Positions 41,704 to 51,069 are shown, counted from the stretch's first letter. The stretch: 64,000 nt of DNA from Microbacterium sp. CGR2 (GCF_003626735.1 NZ_RBHX01000001.1:868001-932000), one strand, 5' to 3'. The notes: generated by a model not told the origin, from the letters alone. Numbers and translations are program-made.

Positions 41704-43001
41704 ACCGGTGTCTCCTTCAGAAGTTCGCGAACGAGATGAATCCCTCGCGCGTCCAATCCGCCGATGCGGTCCGAGAAACCGCGGATGCCGGGGGCGGCCT
41801 GCACGACCTCCGCCCATTCCTCACGAAGCGCGAACTGGGGGCGGGCGACGAGGCAGTCGGGGTCGTTCGTCCAGAACCGGTCGTGCTGCCACGACCTCGC
41901 CTCGAGCGACATCCGTCCTCGCAGGCCCTGCGAGCCGTCTTCGCCGCCCTCGTGAAACGTGTCGCCGGACACGCGCATCGCATCGACCAGCCCGACACTG
42001 GGGAGGATCGGCGCACCGCAGCCGAGGAGGAACGCCTCGTCGCCGAGCACGTCGCGGATGAGGGCCAGGCCCGAGCGGTAGGCGGAGATCGGTGTGGCGT
42101 CGGCGTCCCAGCGCGTGCCCGGCAGCGCTCCCGAGTACAGGAAGTCGAGTTTGACGTAGTCGATGCCGAGCTCGCGGATGTCGGTGAAGACGCGAGCGAG
42201 ATAGTCGCGGACGCCAGGGTGGGTGAGATCGAGGCCGCGCAGATCGTCGCCCCAGTTACGGCCGGCGTCACCGAGGACCCACTCCGGATGCTCCGTGGCG
42301 ACGGTCGAGGTCGCGGCCACCGAGAAGGGGGCCGCCCAGATGCCTGCCCGGCGGCCCGTCGCTCTGATCGCCTCGACGGCGTCGGGAAGCGACCCGAATC
42401 GCGGGTTCGGCGCGGTCCACTCGCCGGTGCCGAGGCTCCAACCGTCATCGATCTGCACCACATCGACATCCAGGCCGGTCTCGTCGATCGCCGTCAGGTT
42501 CTCGATGACATCCGAGGCACCAACCTCTTCGAAGTACTGGTACCAGGTGCACCACACCCGCGGCGAGCGCGGCTGGAGCCGTGCGCCGGATGCTGCGCCG
42601 AAGCGGTCTCCGAAGGAGGCGAGAGCCGTGGCGCGCGCATCCGCCCCGTCCGCTTCCTGCGTCCACGACGCGAGACCGTCACCGGTCCCCTCAGTCTCGA
42701 CGACGATCCTGTCGCCCTGCCAGGAGGCGCGAAGAGTGGGCACCTCGCGGCTCGCATCGAGAGTGCCGAAGACTCGAGCCGCGCTGCCCTCTCCGGGGTC
42801 GACGACCAGCAGACCCTCGCCCTGCACCGCACCCTCTGCGACATCGGTGCCAGGACGGAACCTCATCGCGTGTTGCCAGGGTTCCTCCGGACGGTGCACC
42901 GCGTCGCCCCGGGCATACCAGGTCGTCGGGCTCCAGCTCTGCCATCCCTCCGCATACACCCGAGCGTCGGGGCCGACGGGGATCTCATCCAGGACGGTCA
43001 C
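41700..43001 (-). CDS. GH36-type alpha-galactosidase, short form
   Basis: A 433-aa clan GH-D hydrolase with VWCTWYQYFEEV, VQIDDGWSLG, the nucleophile Asp in YVKLDFLYSG and a second acidic residue in MRVSGDTFHEGGEDG. It lacks the large N-terminal beta-sandwich of standard GH36 enzymes (about 720 aa, as at 54846), so it is a compact variant and its exact subfamily is uncertain. GTG 43001 overlaps the preceding stop (GTGA). Cytoplasmic; presumably hydrolyses an alpha-galactoside taken up by the operon's ABC importer. Confidence 0.82.
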   Translation of the reverse strand: MTVLDEIPVGPDARVYAEGWQSWSPTTWYARGDAVHRPEEPWQHAMRFRPGTDVAEGAVQGEGLLVVDPGEGSAARVFGTLDASREVPTLRASWQGDRIVVETEGTGDGLASWTQEADGADARATALASFGDRFGAASGARLQPRSPRVWCTWYQYFEEVGASDVIENLTAIDETGLDVDVVQIDDGWSLGTGEWTAPNPRFGSLPDAVEAIRATGRRAGIWAAPFSVAATSTVATEHPEWVLGDAGRNWGDDLRGLDLTHPGVRDYLARVFTDIRELGIDYVKLDFLYSGALPGTRWDADATPISAYRSGLALIRDVLGDEAFLLGCGAPILPSVGLVDAMRVSGDTFHEGGEDGSQGLRGRMSLEARSWQHDRFWTNDPDCLVARPQFALREEWAEVVQAAPGIRGFSDRIGGLDARGIHLVRELLKETPV

Positions 43002-44107
43002 GCTTCTCCACTCCGCACGGGGGCAGTGGGTTCCCCGGCTGTCGTCAGTTCGAGGTCGATCGGGTGCACGGGGGTTCCTCCCTGCTCGGCGGATTCCACG
43101 GCCGCGAGAGTCATGCGCACCGTCGCCACAACATGGGCGGCCGAGTTCTCCGGCTCTCGCTGTCCATCGATCGCGGTCTGCAGTTCCCCCATCGCGCCCG
43201 CGAACCCGTCGGTGAACCACTCGCCGGTGAGGGGAAAGCCGACGCTGTCACCGTCGCGCTCGAGCGTCAGATGATCGGAGCCGACGAGGAGACTTCCGCG
43301 CAGTGTTCCCTCGGTCCCGTGGATCCAGAACGGACAGCCCATGCTCCGCGCACGGGCATCGCCGACGATGCGGATCGCCGCACTCGCCCCCGTCGACGTA
43401 TCGATGCGGAGGTCCGCGCCCCACGGGTTGCGGGCCCCGTCCGGCTGACCGGGGACACGATGATCGGATGCCGTGACGGCCATGACTCTCCCGCCCTCGA
43501 GCCAGCAGCGGGTGATGTCGATCCAGTGCACCAGGTAGTCGCTGAGCAGCATGTGCGGCACATCGTCGAACGGCGTCCCCACCAGCGGCGGCAGGGGCTT
43601 GTCGTGCAGGTGGGTCACGCCGACGACTTCGCCGATGCGCCCTTCGCGGATCAGCAGCGTGGCGAGGCGCCAGGCCGGTGCCCACCGCGCGTTCTGGTTC
43701 ACGGCGACCCGCACACCTCTCGCCCGCGCCTCATCCAGCACTGCAGCGAGCCGCGGCAACTCGGACGGGTCGTTCACCAGCGGCTTCTGTGCGAGAACGT
43801 GTTTGCCGGCAGCGACCGCGGCGGCGATGAGTTCGATACGGCCCGCGGGCCCCGTCGCAAGGTCGACGATCTCGACACGGGGGTCGGCGAGCATCGCATC
43901 GAGCGACTCGTGCACCGTCTCGATCCCGAAATCGGCGGCGAGCGCCTTCGCGTCCTCCACAGTGCGAGAGGTCACCGCGACGACGGGTACATCCCAGCCC
44001 CGGTATGCGGGCAGGTGGGCTGTTCGTGCGATCGCACCGGCGCCGACGATTCCCACACCGCGACGCCGTTCGGGAAAGTTCGGGCGGGAGGAGAGAACCG
44101 CTGTCAC
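42998..44107 (-). CDS. Gfo/Idh/MocA family oxidoreductase
   Basis: A 369-aa NAD(P)-dependent sugar dehydrogenase-like protein. The Rossmann motif is VGIVGAGAIARTAH, the family Lys lies in LAQKPLVND, and the C-terminal alpha/beta domain begins near residue 135 (VNQNARWAPAWR). It overlaps both neighbours by 4 bases. Together with the adjacent zinc-type dehydrogenase-like protein it could oxidise and epimerise a sugar moiety, as in newer oxidation-elimination glycosidase pathways. That link is inference. Confidence 0.88.
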   Translation of the reverse strand: MTAVLSSRPNFPERRRGVGIVGAGAIARTAHLPAYRGWDVPVVAVTSRTVEDAKALAADFGIETVHESLDAMLADPRVEIVDLATGPAGRIELIAAAVAAGKHVLAQKPLVNDPSELPRLAAVLDEARARGVRVAVNQNARWAPAWRLATLLIREGRIGEVVGVTHLHDKPLPPLVGTPFDDVPHMLLSDYLVHWIDITRCWLEGGRVMAVTASDHRVPGQPDGARNPWGADLRIDTSTGASAAIRIVGDARARSMGCPFWIHGTEGTLRGSLLVGSDHLTLERDGDSVGFPLTGEWFTDGFAGAMGELQTAIDGQREPENSAAHVVATVRMTLAAVESAEQGGTPVHPIDLELTTAGEPTAPVRSGEA

Positions 44108-45162
44108 GGCATCCGCTCCGGAGCCGCCTCGAACCGCAGCACAGCCTGCAGGATCTCGGGGTCACCGGCATCCAGCCGCTCGAAGACCCCGGCGACATCG
44201 GCGACGGGGACGACGTCCGAGATGAGCGCCGCCGCATCCACGTCGCCCGCGAAGATCAGCCGCATGACGGTGCGCACGAGCCGCGCCTGGTCCCAGCGCC
44301 CCCCGAGTGAGACCGGAACGCCGGAGATCTGGCTGGCCACGATGCGCACCCGGTTGTGGTGGAACTCCTCGCCGAGACGGAGGTTCGTCGCACCCCCCTG
44401 ATAGAAGCCGGATGCCGCCACGAGCCCCTCGGGCACGACGGCGCGGATCGCCTCATGCAGGGCACGATCGGTGCCCGACAGTTCGATCGCACTGTCGGCT
44501 CCTCCGCCGGTGAGCTCTCGGATCATCTCGCCCGCGCCGCCCTGCCGGAGCGCATCGACCGCGTGCGCCGCCCCGAATGTCGTCGCCATCGCCAGGCGGG
44601 TCGCCAGTGTGTCGACGGCGATGACGCTGCCGCCGGAGAGGGTGGCGAGGCGAGTCGCGAGGAGCCCGATGACACCCTGACCGAAGACGGCGACCTGCTC
44701 GCCGAGTCGCACGTCGGCCGCGAGGACGGCGTTGAGCCCGATGGCTCCGACGCGCGCGAACGTCCCGAGGACGGGATCGACGCCGTCCGGGACGCGACGT
44801 CCGGCGACCTGTACCGCCGCCACGACCGCATCGCTGCGATGCCCCCAGATGCCGTGCACGACGTCGCCGACGTGCACGCTCGTGACGTCGTCCGCGACCT
44901 CGACGACCTGCCCGACCTCCGAGTACCCCCACCCGCTCACCGGATATCCGAAGCTCGGCTCCCCGGGAACGAACATCCGTCGCTCCGTGTCCCAGGTCGA
45001 CGTCAGGTACGGGTTGGTGCCGCGATAGGCGGTGAGTTCGGTGCCGGCGGAGATCCCCGAGTACCAGGTCGCGATGCGGACGCTTCCCGGAGTCAGCGGC
45101 TGCGCTTCGATCTCGACCAGCTCGACCTCTCGGACGGCGGAGAACTGCACGACTTGGGGCAC
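44104..45162 (-). CDS. Medium-chain dehydrogenase/reductase (threonine dehydrogenase-like)
   Basis: A 352-aa MDR-superfamily oxidoreductase with nucleotide-binding motif VFGQGVIGLLATRLA. The catalytic-zinc signature GHE is not visible; the equivalent stretch reads FGYPVSGWGYSEVG, and the structural-zinc Cys cluster is missing, so it is a zinc-independent or degenerate variant. GTG 45162 follows AAGGAAGG. It is 23 bases after the second permease gene and overlaps the Gfo/Idh gene by 4. Substrate presumably a sugar or polyol of the operon. Confidence 0.85.
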   Translation of the reverse strand: MPQVVQFSAVREVELVEIEAQPLTPGSVRIATWYSGISAGTELTAYRGTNPYLTSTWDTERRMFVPGEPSFGYPVSGWGYSEVGQVVEVADDVTSVHVGDVVHGIWGHRSDAVVAAVQVAGRRVPDGVDPVLGTFARVGAIGLNAVLAADVRLGEQVAVFGQGVIGLLATRLATLSGGSVIAVDTLATRLAMATTFGAAHAVDALRQGGAGEMIRELTGGGADSAIELSGTDRALHEAIRAVVPEGLVAASGFYQGGATNLRLGEEFHHNRVRIVASQISGVPVSLGGRWDQARLVRTVMRLIFAGDVDAAALISDVVPVADVAGVFERLDAGDPEILQAVLRFEAAPERMP

Positions 45163-45185
45163 GGGCGTGCCTTCCTTCCGAAGGG

Positions 45186-46109
45186 TCAGCCCTTCTCCGC
45201 ACCGGCAGTGAGGCCTCCGACGAGGAGGCGCTCCGATGCGAAGAAGAGCAGGATGATGGGGAGAGTGAGGATGACGGACCCGGCCATGAGCACCGTGGTG
45301 GGGACCTCGATGCTCCCCGACAGCTGCGACAGGCCGAGCGAAACCGTCCAGGCGTCACGCTTCTCGACGAGGAACAGCAGCGCGAACAGGAACTCGTTCC
45401 AGGCGATCATGAAGATGAACAGACCGTTGGAGACGATGGCGGGCATCGCCAGCGGGATGCTGACCTTGCGCATGATCTGGAAGCGACTGCATCCGTCGAG
45501 GGCCGCCGCTTCTTCCAGCGAGACCGGGATCGTCGCGAAGTAGTTGCGGAGCGTGTAGATCGACACCGCCGCGACTTGCGAGACGTAGACCAGGAGCAGC
45601 CCGAACAGCGACCCTCGCAGCCCGATCTGTGTGAAGAACACGAACAGCGGCACCGCGAGCAGGATCGCCGGGAAGAAGTACACCACCAGGAAGAGACCCG
45701 AGACCTGTCGGCGACCGAAGAACGCCAGCCGGCTCACGGCGTAGGAACCGGGGATCGAAACCAGGAGGGTCAACGCGACCGTCGCGAGGGCGACCAGCAA
45801 CGAATTGCGCATGAAGACGATGAAGCCCTGCCCGCCGGCATCCACCGGGGCGAGGACCTGGAGGTACGTCGAGAGGTCCAGCTCCTCGATCGAGATCCAC
45901 AGCGCCCCGGGATTCTGCAGCAGCGAGTCCAACGAGCGGAAGCTCATCAACACCATGTAGTAGAACGGCACCACGGCGGCGAGCACCAGCAGCACGATCA
46001 CCACCGGGCGGAGGATTCTCAAGACGCCGTTCTCGATGCGGTCACGGTCGAGGCCCCGACGCGAGGTGCGGTCCGTCGCGCGGGCGGAGGTAGTCGTCTG
46101 GACGCTCAT
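45186..46109 (-). CDS. ABC sugar permease (MalG type), sugar operon 2
   Basis: A 307-aa six-helix inner-membrane subunit; EAA motif is SLEEAAALDGCSRFQIM at about 190. A charged 30-residue N-terminus precedes the first helix. ATG 46109 overlaps the upstream permease stop (ATGA). Continuation of this frame upstream to 47318 runs through the neighbouring permease gene and is not real. Confidence 0.92.
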   Translation of the reverse strand: MSVQTTTSARATDRTSRRGLDRDRIENGVLRILRPVVIVLLVLAAVVPFYYMVLMSFRSLDSLLQNPGALWISIEELDLSTYLQVLAPVDAGGQGFIVFMRNSLLVALATVALTLLVSIPGSYAVSRLAFFGRRQVSGLFLVVYFFPAILLAVPLFVFFTQIGLRGSLFGLLLVYVSQVAAVSIYTLRNYFATIPVSLEEAAALDGCSRFQIMRKVSIPLAMPAIVSNGLFIFMIAWNEFLFALLFLVEKRDAWTVSLGLSQLSGSIEVPTTVLMAGSVILTLPIILLFFASERLLVGGLTAGAEKG

Positions 46110-47134
46110 GCCTGCTCCTCCTGCTTGCCGAAGAACTTCAGGTAGATGCCGACGAGGACCGCCAGGATCGCGGCGAGCACGAGGGCCTGAGCTGCGGCCG
46201 CGCCGATGTCGCCCCGCGCGGTGAGGAGGTCGAACACCCGAACCGAGACGACCTCCGTGCCGGCACCACCGCCGGTGAGCAGGTAGATGTCGTCGAAGTT
46301 GTTGAAGGTCCAGATGAAGCGCAGCACGCACAGCACCGCGATCGTCGGCAGGAGCTGCGGCAGCAGGATGTGACGGAAGCGCTGAGTGGGCGTGGCCCCG
46401 TCGACGCGTGCAGCCTCGTCGAGCACGCCCGGCACTGCTTCGAGGCGGGCCGTGAGGAAGAGGAACGCGAAGGGGAACGAGCGCCAGGCTTCGAAGAGGA
46501 TGACGGTGATGAGCGCGATGGGCAGGTCGACCTCCCAGCCGAAGATGCTCACCGGAAGCGCGCGATCCGACAGGAAGGCGACCGGGTCGTCCCATCCGAG
46601 GACGTTGACGCCGAACCAGTTGACGATACCGAACTGCGGATTGAGCATCGTCGACCAGACGAAGGTGGCAGCGACCACCGGAGCGACGTAAGGCAGCAGG
46701 AGCGAGGCGCGGATGAGCCCGCGTCCGCGGAAGGGCTTGCGCAGAGCGAGAGCGGCGAGGAGCCCGATGCCGATGGCGAGCGCGGTGCCGCACACCGAGT
46801 ACACGATCGTCGTCCACAACGCGCTGAAGAAGCCGGGCGAGGTGAGCACTTCGACGAAATTGTCGAGCGTGTAGTCGCCGATGATGCCGGTGCCGCGGAT
46901 GTTGATCAGGCGGACGTCCTGGAAGGCCAGGGAGATCGCCCAGATGATCGGCAGCACCACCGCGACCAGGATGATGAGGAAGGTCGGGGAGATGAGGAGC
47001 AGACCGGTGCGGTTCTCTTCGCGGTTGTGCCGCGAGCGTCGACGCTGTTTCCCGCCGCCCGAGGGCTTCCCGGGCGTGGTCCCGGGTCCGGGGCGAACCG
47101 CCCCGGACCCGGTGCCTTGTGCGACCCTGCTCAT
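46106..47134 (-). CDS. ABC sugar permease (MalF type), sugar operon 2
   Basis: A 342-aa inner-membrane subunit with a 40-residue Gly/Arg-rich cytoplasmic extension, first helix at about 45-68, and EAA loop VLDEAARVDGATPTQRF. It overlaps the binding-protein stop and the second permease start by 4 bases each. CUT1 family; no ATPase is encoded in the operon. Confidence 0.92.
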   Translation of the reverse strand: MSRVAQGTGSGAVRPGPGTTPGKPSGGGKQRRRSRHNREENRTGLLLISPTFLIILVAVVLPIIWAISLAFQDVRLINIRGTGIIGDYTLDNFVEVLTSPGFFSALWTTIVYSVCGTALAIGIGLLAALALRKPFRGRGLIRASLLLPYVAPVVAATFVWSTMLNPQFGIVNWFGVNVLGWDDPVAFLSDRALPVSIFGWEVDLPIALITVILFEAWRSFPFAFLFLTARLEAVPGVLDEAARVDGATPTQRFRHILLPQLLPTIAVLCVLRFIWTFNNFDDIYLLTGGGAGTEVVSVRVFDLLTARGDIGAAAAQALVLAAILAVLVGIYLKFFGKQEEQA

Positions 47135-48519
47135 TCCAGCGACTCGCCGATCGAACGCACCGTCTCGGCGGCGCTCGCAGCGGCATCGGCGGGGTCTCCA
47201 CCCTGCGCGACGTCACTGACGGCCGTCGACACGGGAAGCTCGCCCTGGAGCGCTCCGAGCAGGTTGCCCTGCCCCTGCGTGATACCCCAGCGAGCGAGAT
47301 CCTGCGGGCCGGCGGCAACGGCTTCGAGAACCTCGGGTGCGTAGAAGTCGGACAGCGGAGCCTTGGTGTCGACTCCGGCGGGGAGGGTCCCCCACAGGTC
47401 GGAGTAGAGGGTCGGCTCGTCGGCGGTGCCGGTACGGACCGGAACCTTGCCCTCCGGGGCGATCGCGATCCAGGGCTCGTAGCCGTCGCTCATCATGTAC
47501 TCGATGAACGACTGCGATGCCTCGGCGTTCGCGCCCTCGGTGACGGTCCACGAGGTGATCTCACCGAACTGCGCGGCGGTGTCGGCATCCGGACCGGCGA
47601 TCGAGGTGACGACCCCCGTGTTCGCCGCGAGGAAGGCCGGGTCGGCGACGCATTCGGGGCATGAGGGCTTGGCGTCGTCGCGAAGCCCCGCCATCTCGTC
47701 CAGCACGAAGCTCGACCAGATGAACATGGCCGCACCACCGGCGAAGTAGGTCGCGCGGGTCGTGTCGACGTCTTGGGCACCGGGCACGGAGTAGTTCTGG
47801 GTCAGGTCTCCGTAGAACTCGAAGGAATCGACGCAGGCGTCGGAATCGAGCCCGACCTCGCCGTCCTTGTTCACGAGCTCGCATCCGTTGCCGAGGGCGA
47901 TCTGCTCGAAGGTCTGCTCGGTGAAGGCGTCGCCGGGAGCCGTGGCGCCGACGAATCCGGCCACCTCGGGAGAGTCGAGCTTCTTCGCTGCGGCGAGGAT
48001 GGACTCGTACGAGTCCGGGGCTTCCAGGCCGGCCGCCTCGAACAGGTCGGTGCGGTAGAACAGCATCTGCGTCCAGGACTCGCTCGGGACGGCGAGGTGC
48101 GTGTCGCCGTCTGACGTGAGCGCCAGGGCGTTCTCGGAGAACGTCGAGGGGTCGAGCGTTTCGATCACCGATGCGACCGCGTCGGTGTCGACGAACTCGT
48201 TGGACGACAGGGTGCGCACCTGTGGGAGTGAGATCCCACCGATCACGTCGGGGAGGTCCCCGGCTGCGGCGGACGAGGTGATGAGCTGCGAGAACTGATC
48301 TTCCGCGACGGAGACGAGTTCGACCTCGATCCCGGTCTCTTCGGTGAACGCGTCGACGATCTCCTGCGTCGCCGCCACCCGGTCAGGAAGGTCTTCCTGC
48401 AACCAGAACGTGATGCCTTCGTCGCTCTGACTGTCGTCGCCGGAGGAGGTGCACCCCGAGAGCACGAGTGCTGTCAGGCTCACCATGGCGATTGCTGCTG
48501 CGGTACCTCTGGTCTTCAC
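47131..48519 (-). CDS. ABC sugar-binding lipoprotein, sugar operon 2
   Basis: A 462-aa extracellular solute-binding protein; lipobox LVLSGCTS with Cys near residue 23. Conserved segments are GITFWLQEDLP, SSAAAGDLPDVIGGISLP and LAVPSESWTQMLFYRTDLFEAAG. First gene of the seven-gene operon, read from the promoter next to the divergent ROK gene. Ligand unknown; the hydrolase/phosphorylase set points to an alpha-galactosyl- or alpha-glucosyl-containing oligosaccharide. Confidence 0.92.
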   Translation of the reverse strand: MKTRGTAAAIAMVSLTALVLSGCTSSGDDSQSDEGITFWLQEDLPDRVAATQEIVDAFTEETGIEVELVSVAEDQFSQLITSSAAAGDLPDVIGGISLPQVRTLSSNEFVDTDAVASVIETLDPSTFSENALALTSDGDTHLAVPSESWTQMLFYRTDLFEAAGLEAPDSYESILAAAKKLDSPEVAGFVGATAPGDAFTEQTFEQIALGNGCELVNKDGEVGLDSDACVDSFEFYGDLTQNYSVPGAQDVDTTRATYFAGGAAMFIWSSFVLDEMAGLRDDAKPSCPECVADPAFLAANTGVVTSIAGPDADTAAQFGEITSWTVTEGANAEASQSFIEYMMSDGYEPWIAIAPEGKVPVRTGTADEPTLYSDLWGTLPAGVDTKAPLSDFYAPEVLEAVAAGPQDLARWGITQGQGNLLGALQGELPVSTAVSDVAQGGDPADAAASAAETVRSIGESLE

Positions 48520-48583
48520 TGGGCGCCTCCTTGCGCTGGATCCTGCAGGGCTCAGCCGTCGGGTCGACTGTCATTAAGACTAA

Positions 48584-48612
48584 AACCTAGACATAACTCG
48601 CCTAGCTGTCAA
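48584..48612 (-). promoter_or_regulatory. Sigma70-type promoter of sugar operon 2
   Basis: Reading leftward: TTGACA (48612-48607), a 17-base spacer and TAGGTT (48589-48584). The spacer and -10 contain two CCTAG words (plus-strand 48586 and 48601), which may be half-sites for the divergent ROK regulator. Confidence 0.6.
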
Positions 48613-48645
48613 ACATTATGCTGAATGGGACCCCTGGAGGTGGAG

Positions 48646-49797
48646 ATGCCCGGTCCCGGTGACGTGCTCGAGCTCATTCGCGAACGCCGCGCTCTGACGC
48701 GCGGCGACGTCCTCGACGTGACCGGGCTGTCCCGGATGACCGTCGCGACGCGCATCGACGCGCTGCTGGAGGCGGGTCTCATCGTCGAGTCGGGCACCGA
48801 GAAGGTCGCAGCGGGTCGACCGTCGCGCCGGCTGGAGTTCAACACCGGGCACGCCCACGTGCTGGCGGCGAACGTCGACACCACGCACACCACCGTGGCG
48901 CTCACCGACCTGGCCGGTCGGGTGATGGTCGAGGAACGCGTGGACGTCGCTGTCGCCGACGGACCCGACGTGACGCTCAATGCGATCGCCGAGCGCGGAG
49001 GCCGGCTGCTGCAGCGTTCCGGCATCACGCGCGACCGCGTGGCCGCCATCGCCCTCAGCATCCCCGGCCCGGTCGACCCGGACACTCAACGCCCGTCCCA
49101 GCCGCCGATCATGCCGGGGTGGGACGCGTACCCGATCCCCGACCATCTGGACAGCGCCCTCGGAGTCCCCGTTCTCGTGTCCAACGATGCGGATGCCGCC
49201 GCCCTCGGCGAACAGCGCGCGGCACATCCGGACTCTCGTGCCCTCTGCTTCCTCAAGGTGTCATCGGGCATCGGAACCGGGATCGTGTTGGGCGGGCGCG
49301 TCTATCGCGGAGCAGACGGCGGAGCCGGAGACATCGGACACGTGAAGATCTCGGGACACGGCGACCTCCTGTGCCAGTGCGGAGCGCACGGATGCCTCGC
49401 CGCGGCGGCATCGGGGCGGGCCGTGGCCCGGGCGCTCACCGCGCTGGGGAAGGAGGCGTCGTCGGCTTCCGATGTCGGGGCGTACCTCGCCGACGGGGAT
49501 CCGGACGCCGCGCGGCTCACTCAGGAGGCAGGTCGCGTGATCGGCGAGGTCGTGGCCACCGTGGTCTCCCTGCTCAATCCTTCCGAGGTGGTGGTCGGCG
49601 GCAAGCTCGCATCGCCGGCACTGCTGGCCGGCGTACGGGAGACGTTGTACCCGCGGTCACTCCCCCGGGCGACGCGGCATCTCACGATCAGCCAGTCGAC
49701 CCTGGGTGACAGAGCGACAGCGGTCGGGCTCGCCGCGATGGTCGTCGAGCGAGAGTACTCGGCGTCTGCGGTCGACCTGGCTCTCGCGCGCATCTGA
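48646..49797 (+). CDS. ROK-family transcriptional regulator, sugar operon 2
   Basis: A 383-aa repressor: N-terminal winged helix (about 5-65, TRGDVLDVTGLSRMTVATRIDALLEAG) and a sugar-kinase-like ROK domain with the zinc cluster CQCGAHGCLAAAASG and DADAAALGE. ATG 48646 has GGAGGTGGAG upstream; an ATG seven codons earlier is poorer. Divergent from the ABC/GH operon with a 126-base shared region, so it most likely represses that operon and is relieved by its sugar. Confidence 0.9.
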   Translation: MPGPGDVLELIRERRALTRGDVLDVTGLSRMTVATRIDALLEAGLIVESGTEKVAAGRPSRRLEFNTGHAHVLAANVDTTHTTVALTDLAGRVMVEERVDVAVADGPDVTLNAIAERGGRLLQRSGITRDRVAAIALSIPGPVDPDTQRPSQPPIMPGWDAYPIPDHLDSALGVPVLVSNDADAAALGEQRAAHPDSRALCFLKVSSGIGTGIVLGGRVYRGADGGAGDIGHVKISGHGDLLCQCGAHGCLAAAASGRAVARALTALGKEASSASDVGAYLADGDPDAARLTQEAGRVIGEVVATVVSLLNPSEVVVGGKLASPALLAGVRETLYPRSLPRATRHLTISQSTLGDRATAVGLAAMVVEREYSASAVDLALARI

Positions 49798-49840
49798 CGC
49801 AGGGAGATCATCCGTGGCCGGCGACGGCTAGCATTCTCAC

Positions 49841-50068
49841 ATGACCAACCCCGACCCGATCGACGATGTCTCCATCGGCGGAGACGTCATCCGCCTCGGT
49901 CAGTTCCTGAAGTACTCCGGCCTCCTCGACTCCGGAGGAGACGCGAAGGAGGTCGTCATCGACGGCTACGTGACCGTCAACGGCGAGGTGGATCGGCGGC
50001 GCGGCCGCCAACTCCACGACGGAGATCTGGTCACCTTCGAGGGGCGGACGGTCCGGGTCCGACCCTGA
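49841..50068 (+). CDS. S4-domain RNA-binding protein
   Basis: A 75-aa single-domain protein; IRLGQFLKYSGLLDSGGDAK and VTVNGEVDRRRGRQL form the S4 alpha-L motif. Similar small proteins (YaaA/RlbA-like) are probably ribosome- or RNA-associated. It stands alone after the ROK gene. Complete and of the usual family length. Confidence 0.85.
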   Translation: MTNPDPIDDVSIGGDVIRLGQFLKYSGLLDSGGDAKEVVIDGYVTVNGEVDRRRGRQLHDGDLVTFEGRTVRVRP

Positions 50069-50096
50069 CCCTGGCCTTCGAATCGCCCGATCGGTC

Positions 50097-51062
50097 TCAT
50101 CGGTGGCCGGAGTGGGACACCTCGTGTGATTCGAACGCGTTCGAGCGTGATCGAGGGGTGACCGCACGGCTGCGCACCTCACTCGCCAGCACGGCGGCGA
50201 CTCCGACCCCGCAGAGCACGAAGCCGAGGACCGTGACGATCGTCAGCGGCTCACCCAGGAGAACAGCTCCGGCGAGCGCGGTCGCGGGGGCTATGAGGAA
50301 GAGCAGCGCGTTGAGGATCGTGATGCCCACCCGCGCCAGCAGCCACCAGTAGAGGCCATAGGCGGCGAGCGTCGGGAACACCGCGGTGAGTACCGCCGCG
50401 AGCCAGAACGATGCGGATGCCGGGGGCACGAGCGACCCGGTCAGCGCGCCGATCACGAGCAGCAGGGCCGCGCTCACGGTGACATGGATGGTCAGGGTCA
50501 CCAGCACTCCGGTTCGCACCGATGAGCGTCGCTCGACGAAGGTGCCCACGATCAGGCAGGCCATCGCGACCGCCGGAAGCAGGTAGGCGGCAGGCTCGGC
50601 GGTCGACGCCCCGAACTGCGAGCGCACCACGAGCAGCACACCCAGGGCGCCGACGACGAGGCCGGCCCACTGCGCCCAGCGAACCCGGATGCCGAGGAGT
50701 GGGCCGACGAGCACGGCGACGACCAGGGGCTGAACGGCGTCGATCAGCGCGACGGTTCCGGTGGCGATGCCGGCGGCGACTGCTCCATACACCGCCGTGC
50801 AGTAGCCGAACTGGGCGAACAACCCGATCACGGCCTGTGTCCGGAGCGCTCGACCCGTCAGCCCCTTGGCGCTCCCGGTGATGCCGACGACGACGAGAAG
50901 GACGGCGGCGAGGGGGACGAATCGCCAGACCAGGAGCGTGATCGGCGAGACGTCGACGGTGGCGATGGCCGCGATGAGGAAGCCGGAGCTCCACGTGAGG
51001 ACGAACGCGGCGGCAGCCGCGACCGTCACGATCACTGAAAGTATACCGACCTGTTTACTCAT
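50097..51062 (-). CDS. EamA/DMT-superfamily transporter
   Basis: A 321-aa ten-helix membrane protein with two EamA repeats (about 10-140 and 155-295; TWSSGFLIAAIA, ALIDAVQPLVVAVLVGPLLG, FLIAPATALAGAVLLGEPLT). Members export amino acids or metabolites. It is divergent from a TetR gene across only 33 bases, and a second operator copy lies inside its first codons, so it is almost surely the target of that repressor. ATG 51062 is chosen as the first Met after the operator. Confidence 0.9.
   Translation of the reverse strand: MSKQVGILSVIVTVAAAAAFVLTWSSGFLIAAIATVDVSPITLLVWRFVPLAAVLLVVVGITGSAKGLTGRALRTQAVIGLFAQFGYCTAVYGAVAAGIATGTVALIDAVQPLVVAVLVGPLLGIRVRWAQWAGLVVGALGVLLVVRSQFGASTAEPAAYLLPAVAMACLIVGTFVERRSSVRTGVLVTLTIHVTVSAALLLVIGALTGSLVPPASASFWLAAVLTAVFPTLAAYGLYWWLLARVGITILNALLFLIAPATALAGAVLLGEPLTIVTVLGFVLCGVGVAAVLASEVRSRAVTPRSRSNAFESHEVSHSGHR
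51040..51059. promoter_or_regulatory. Second TetR operator inside the transporter's first codons
   Basis: AGTATACCGACCTGTTTACT matches the complement of the main operator at 51070-51089 at 16 of 20 positions, with centres 30 bases apart, within codons 2-8 of the transporter gene. Confidence 0.6.
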
Positions 51063-51069
51063 GCTTTCG

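Noticed and set aside
45186..47318. Apparent 710-codon fusion protein on the - strand
   Set aside because: Only the part from ATG 46109 is permease-like; the rest lies in the wrong frame of the neighbouring permease gene, and an ATGA overlap marks the real start.
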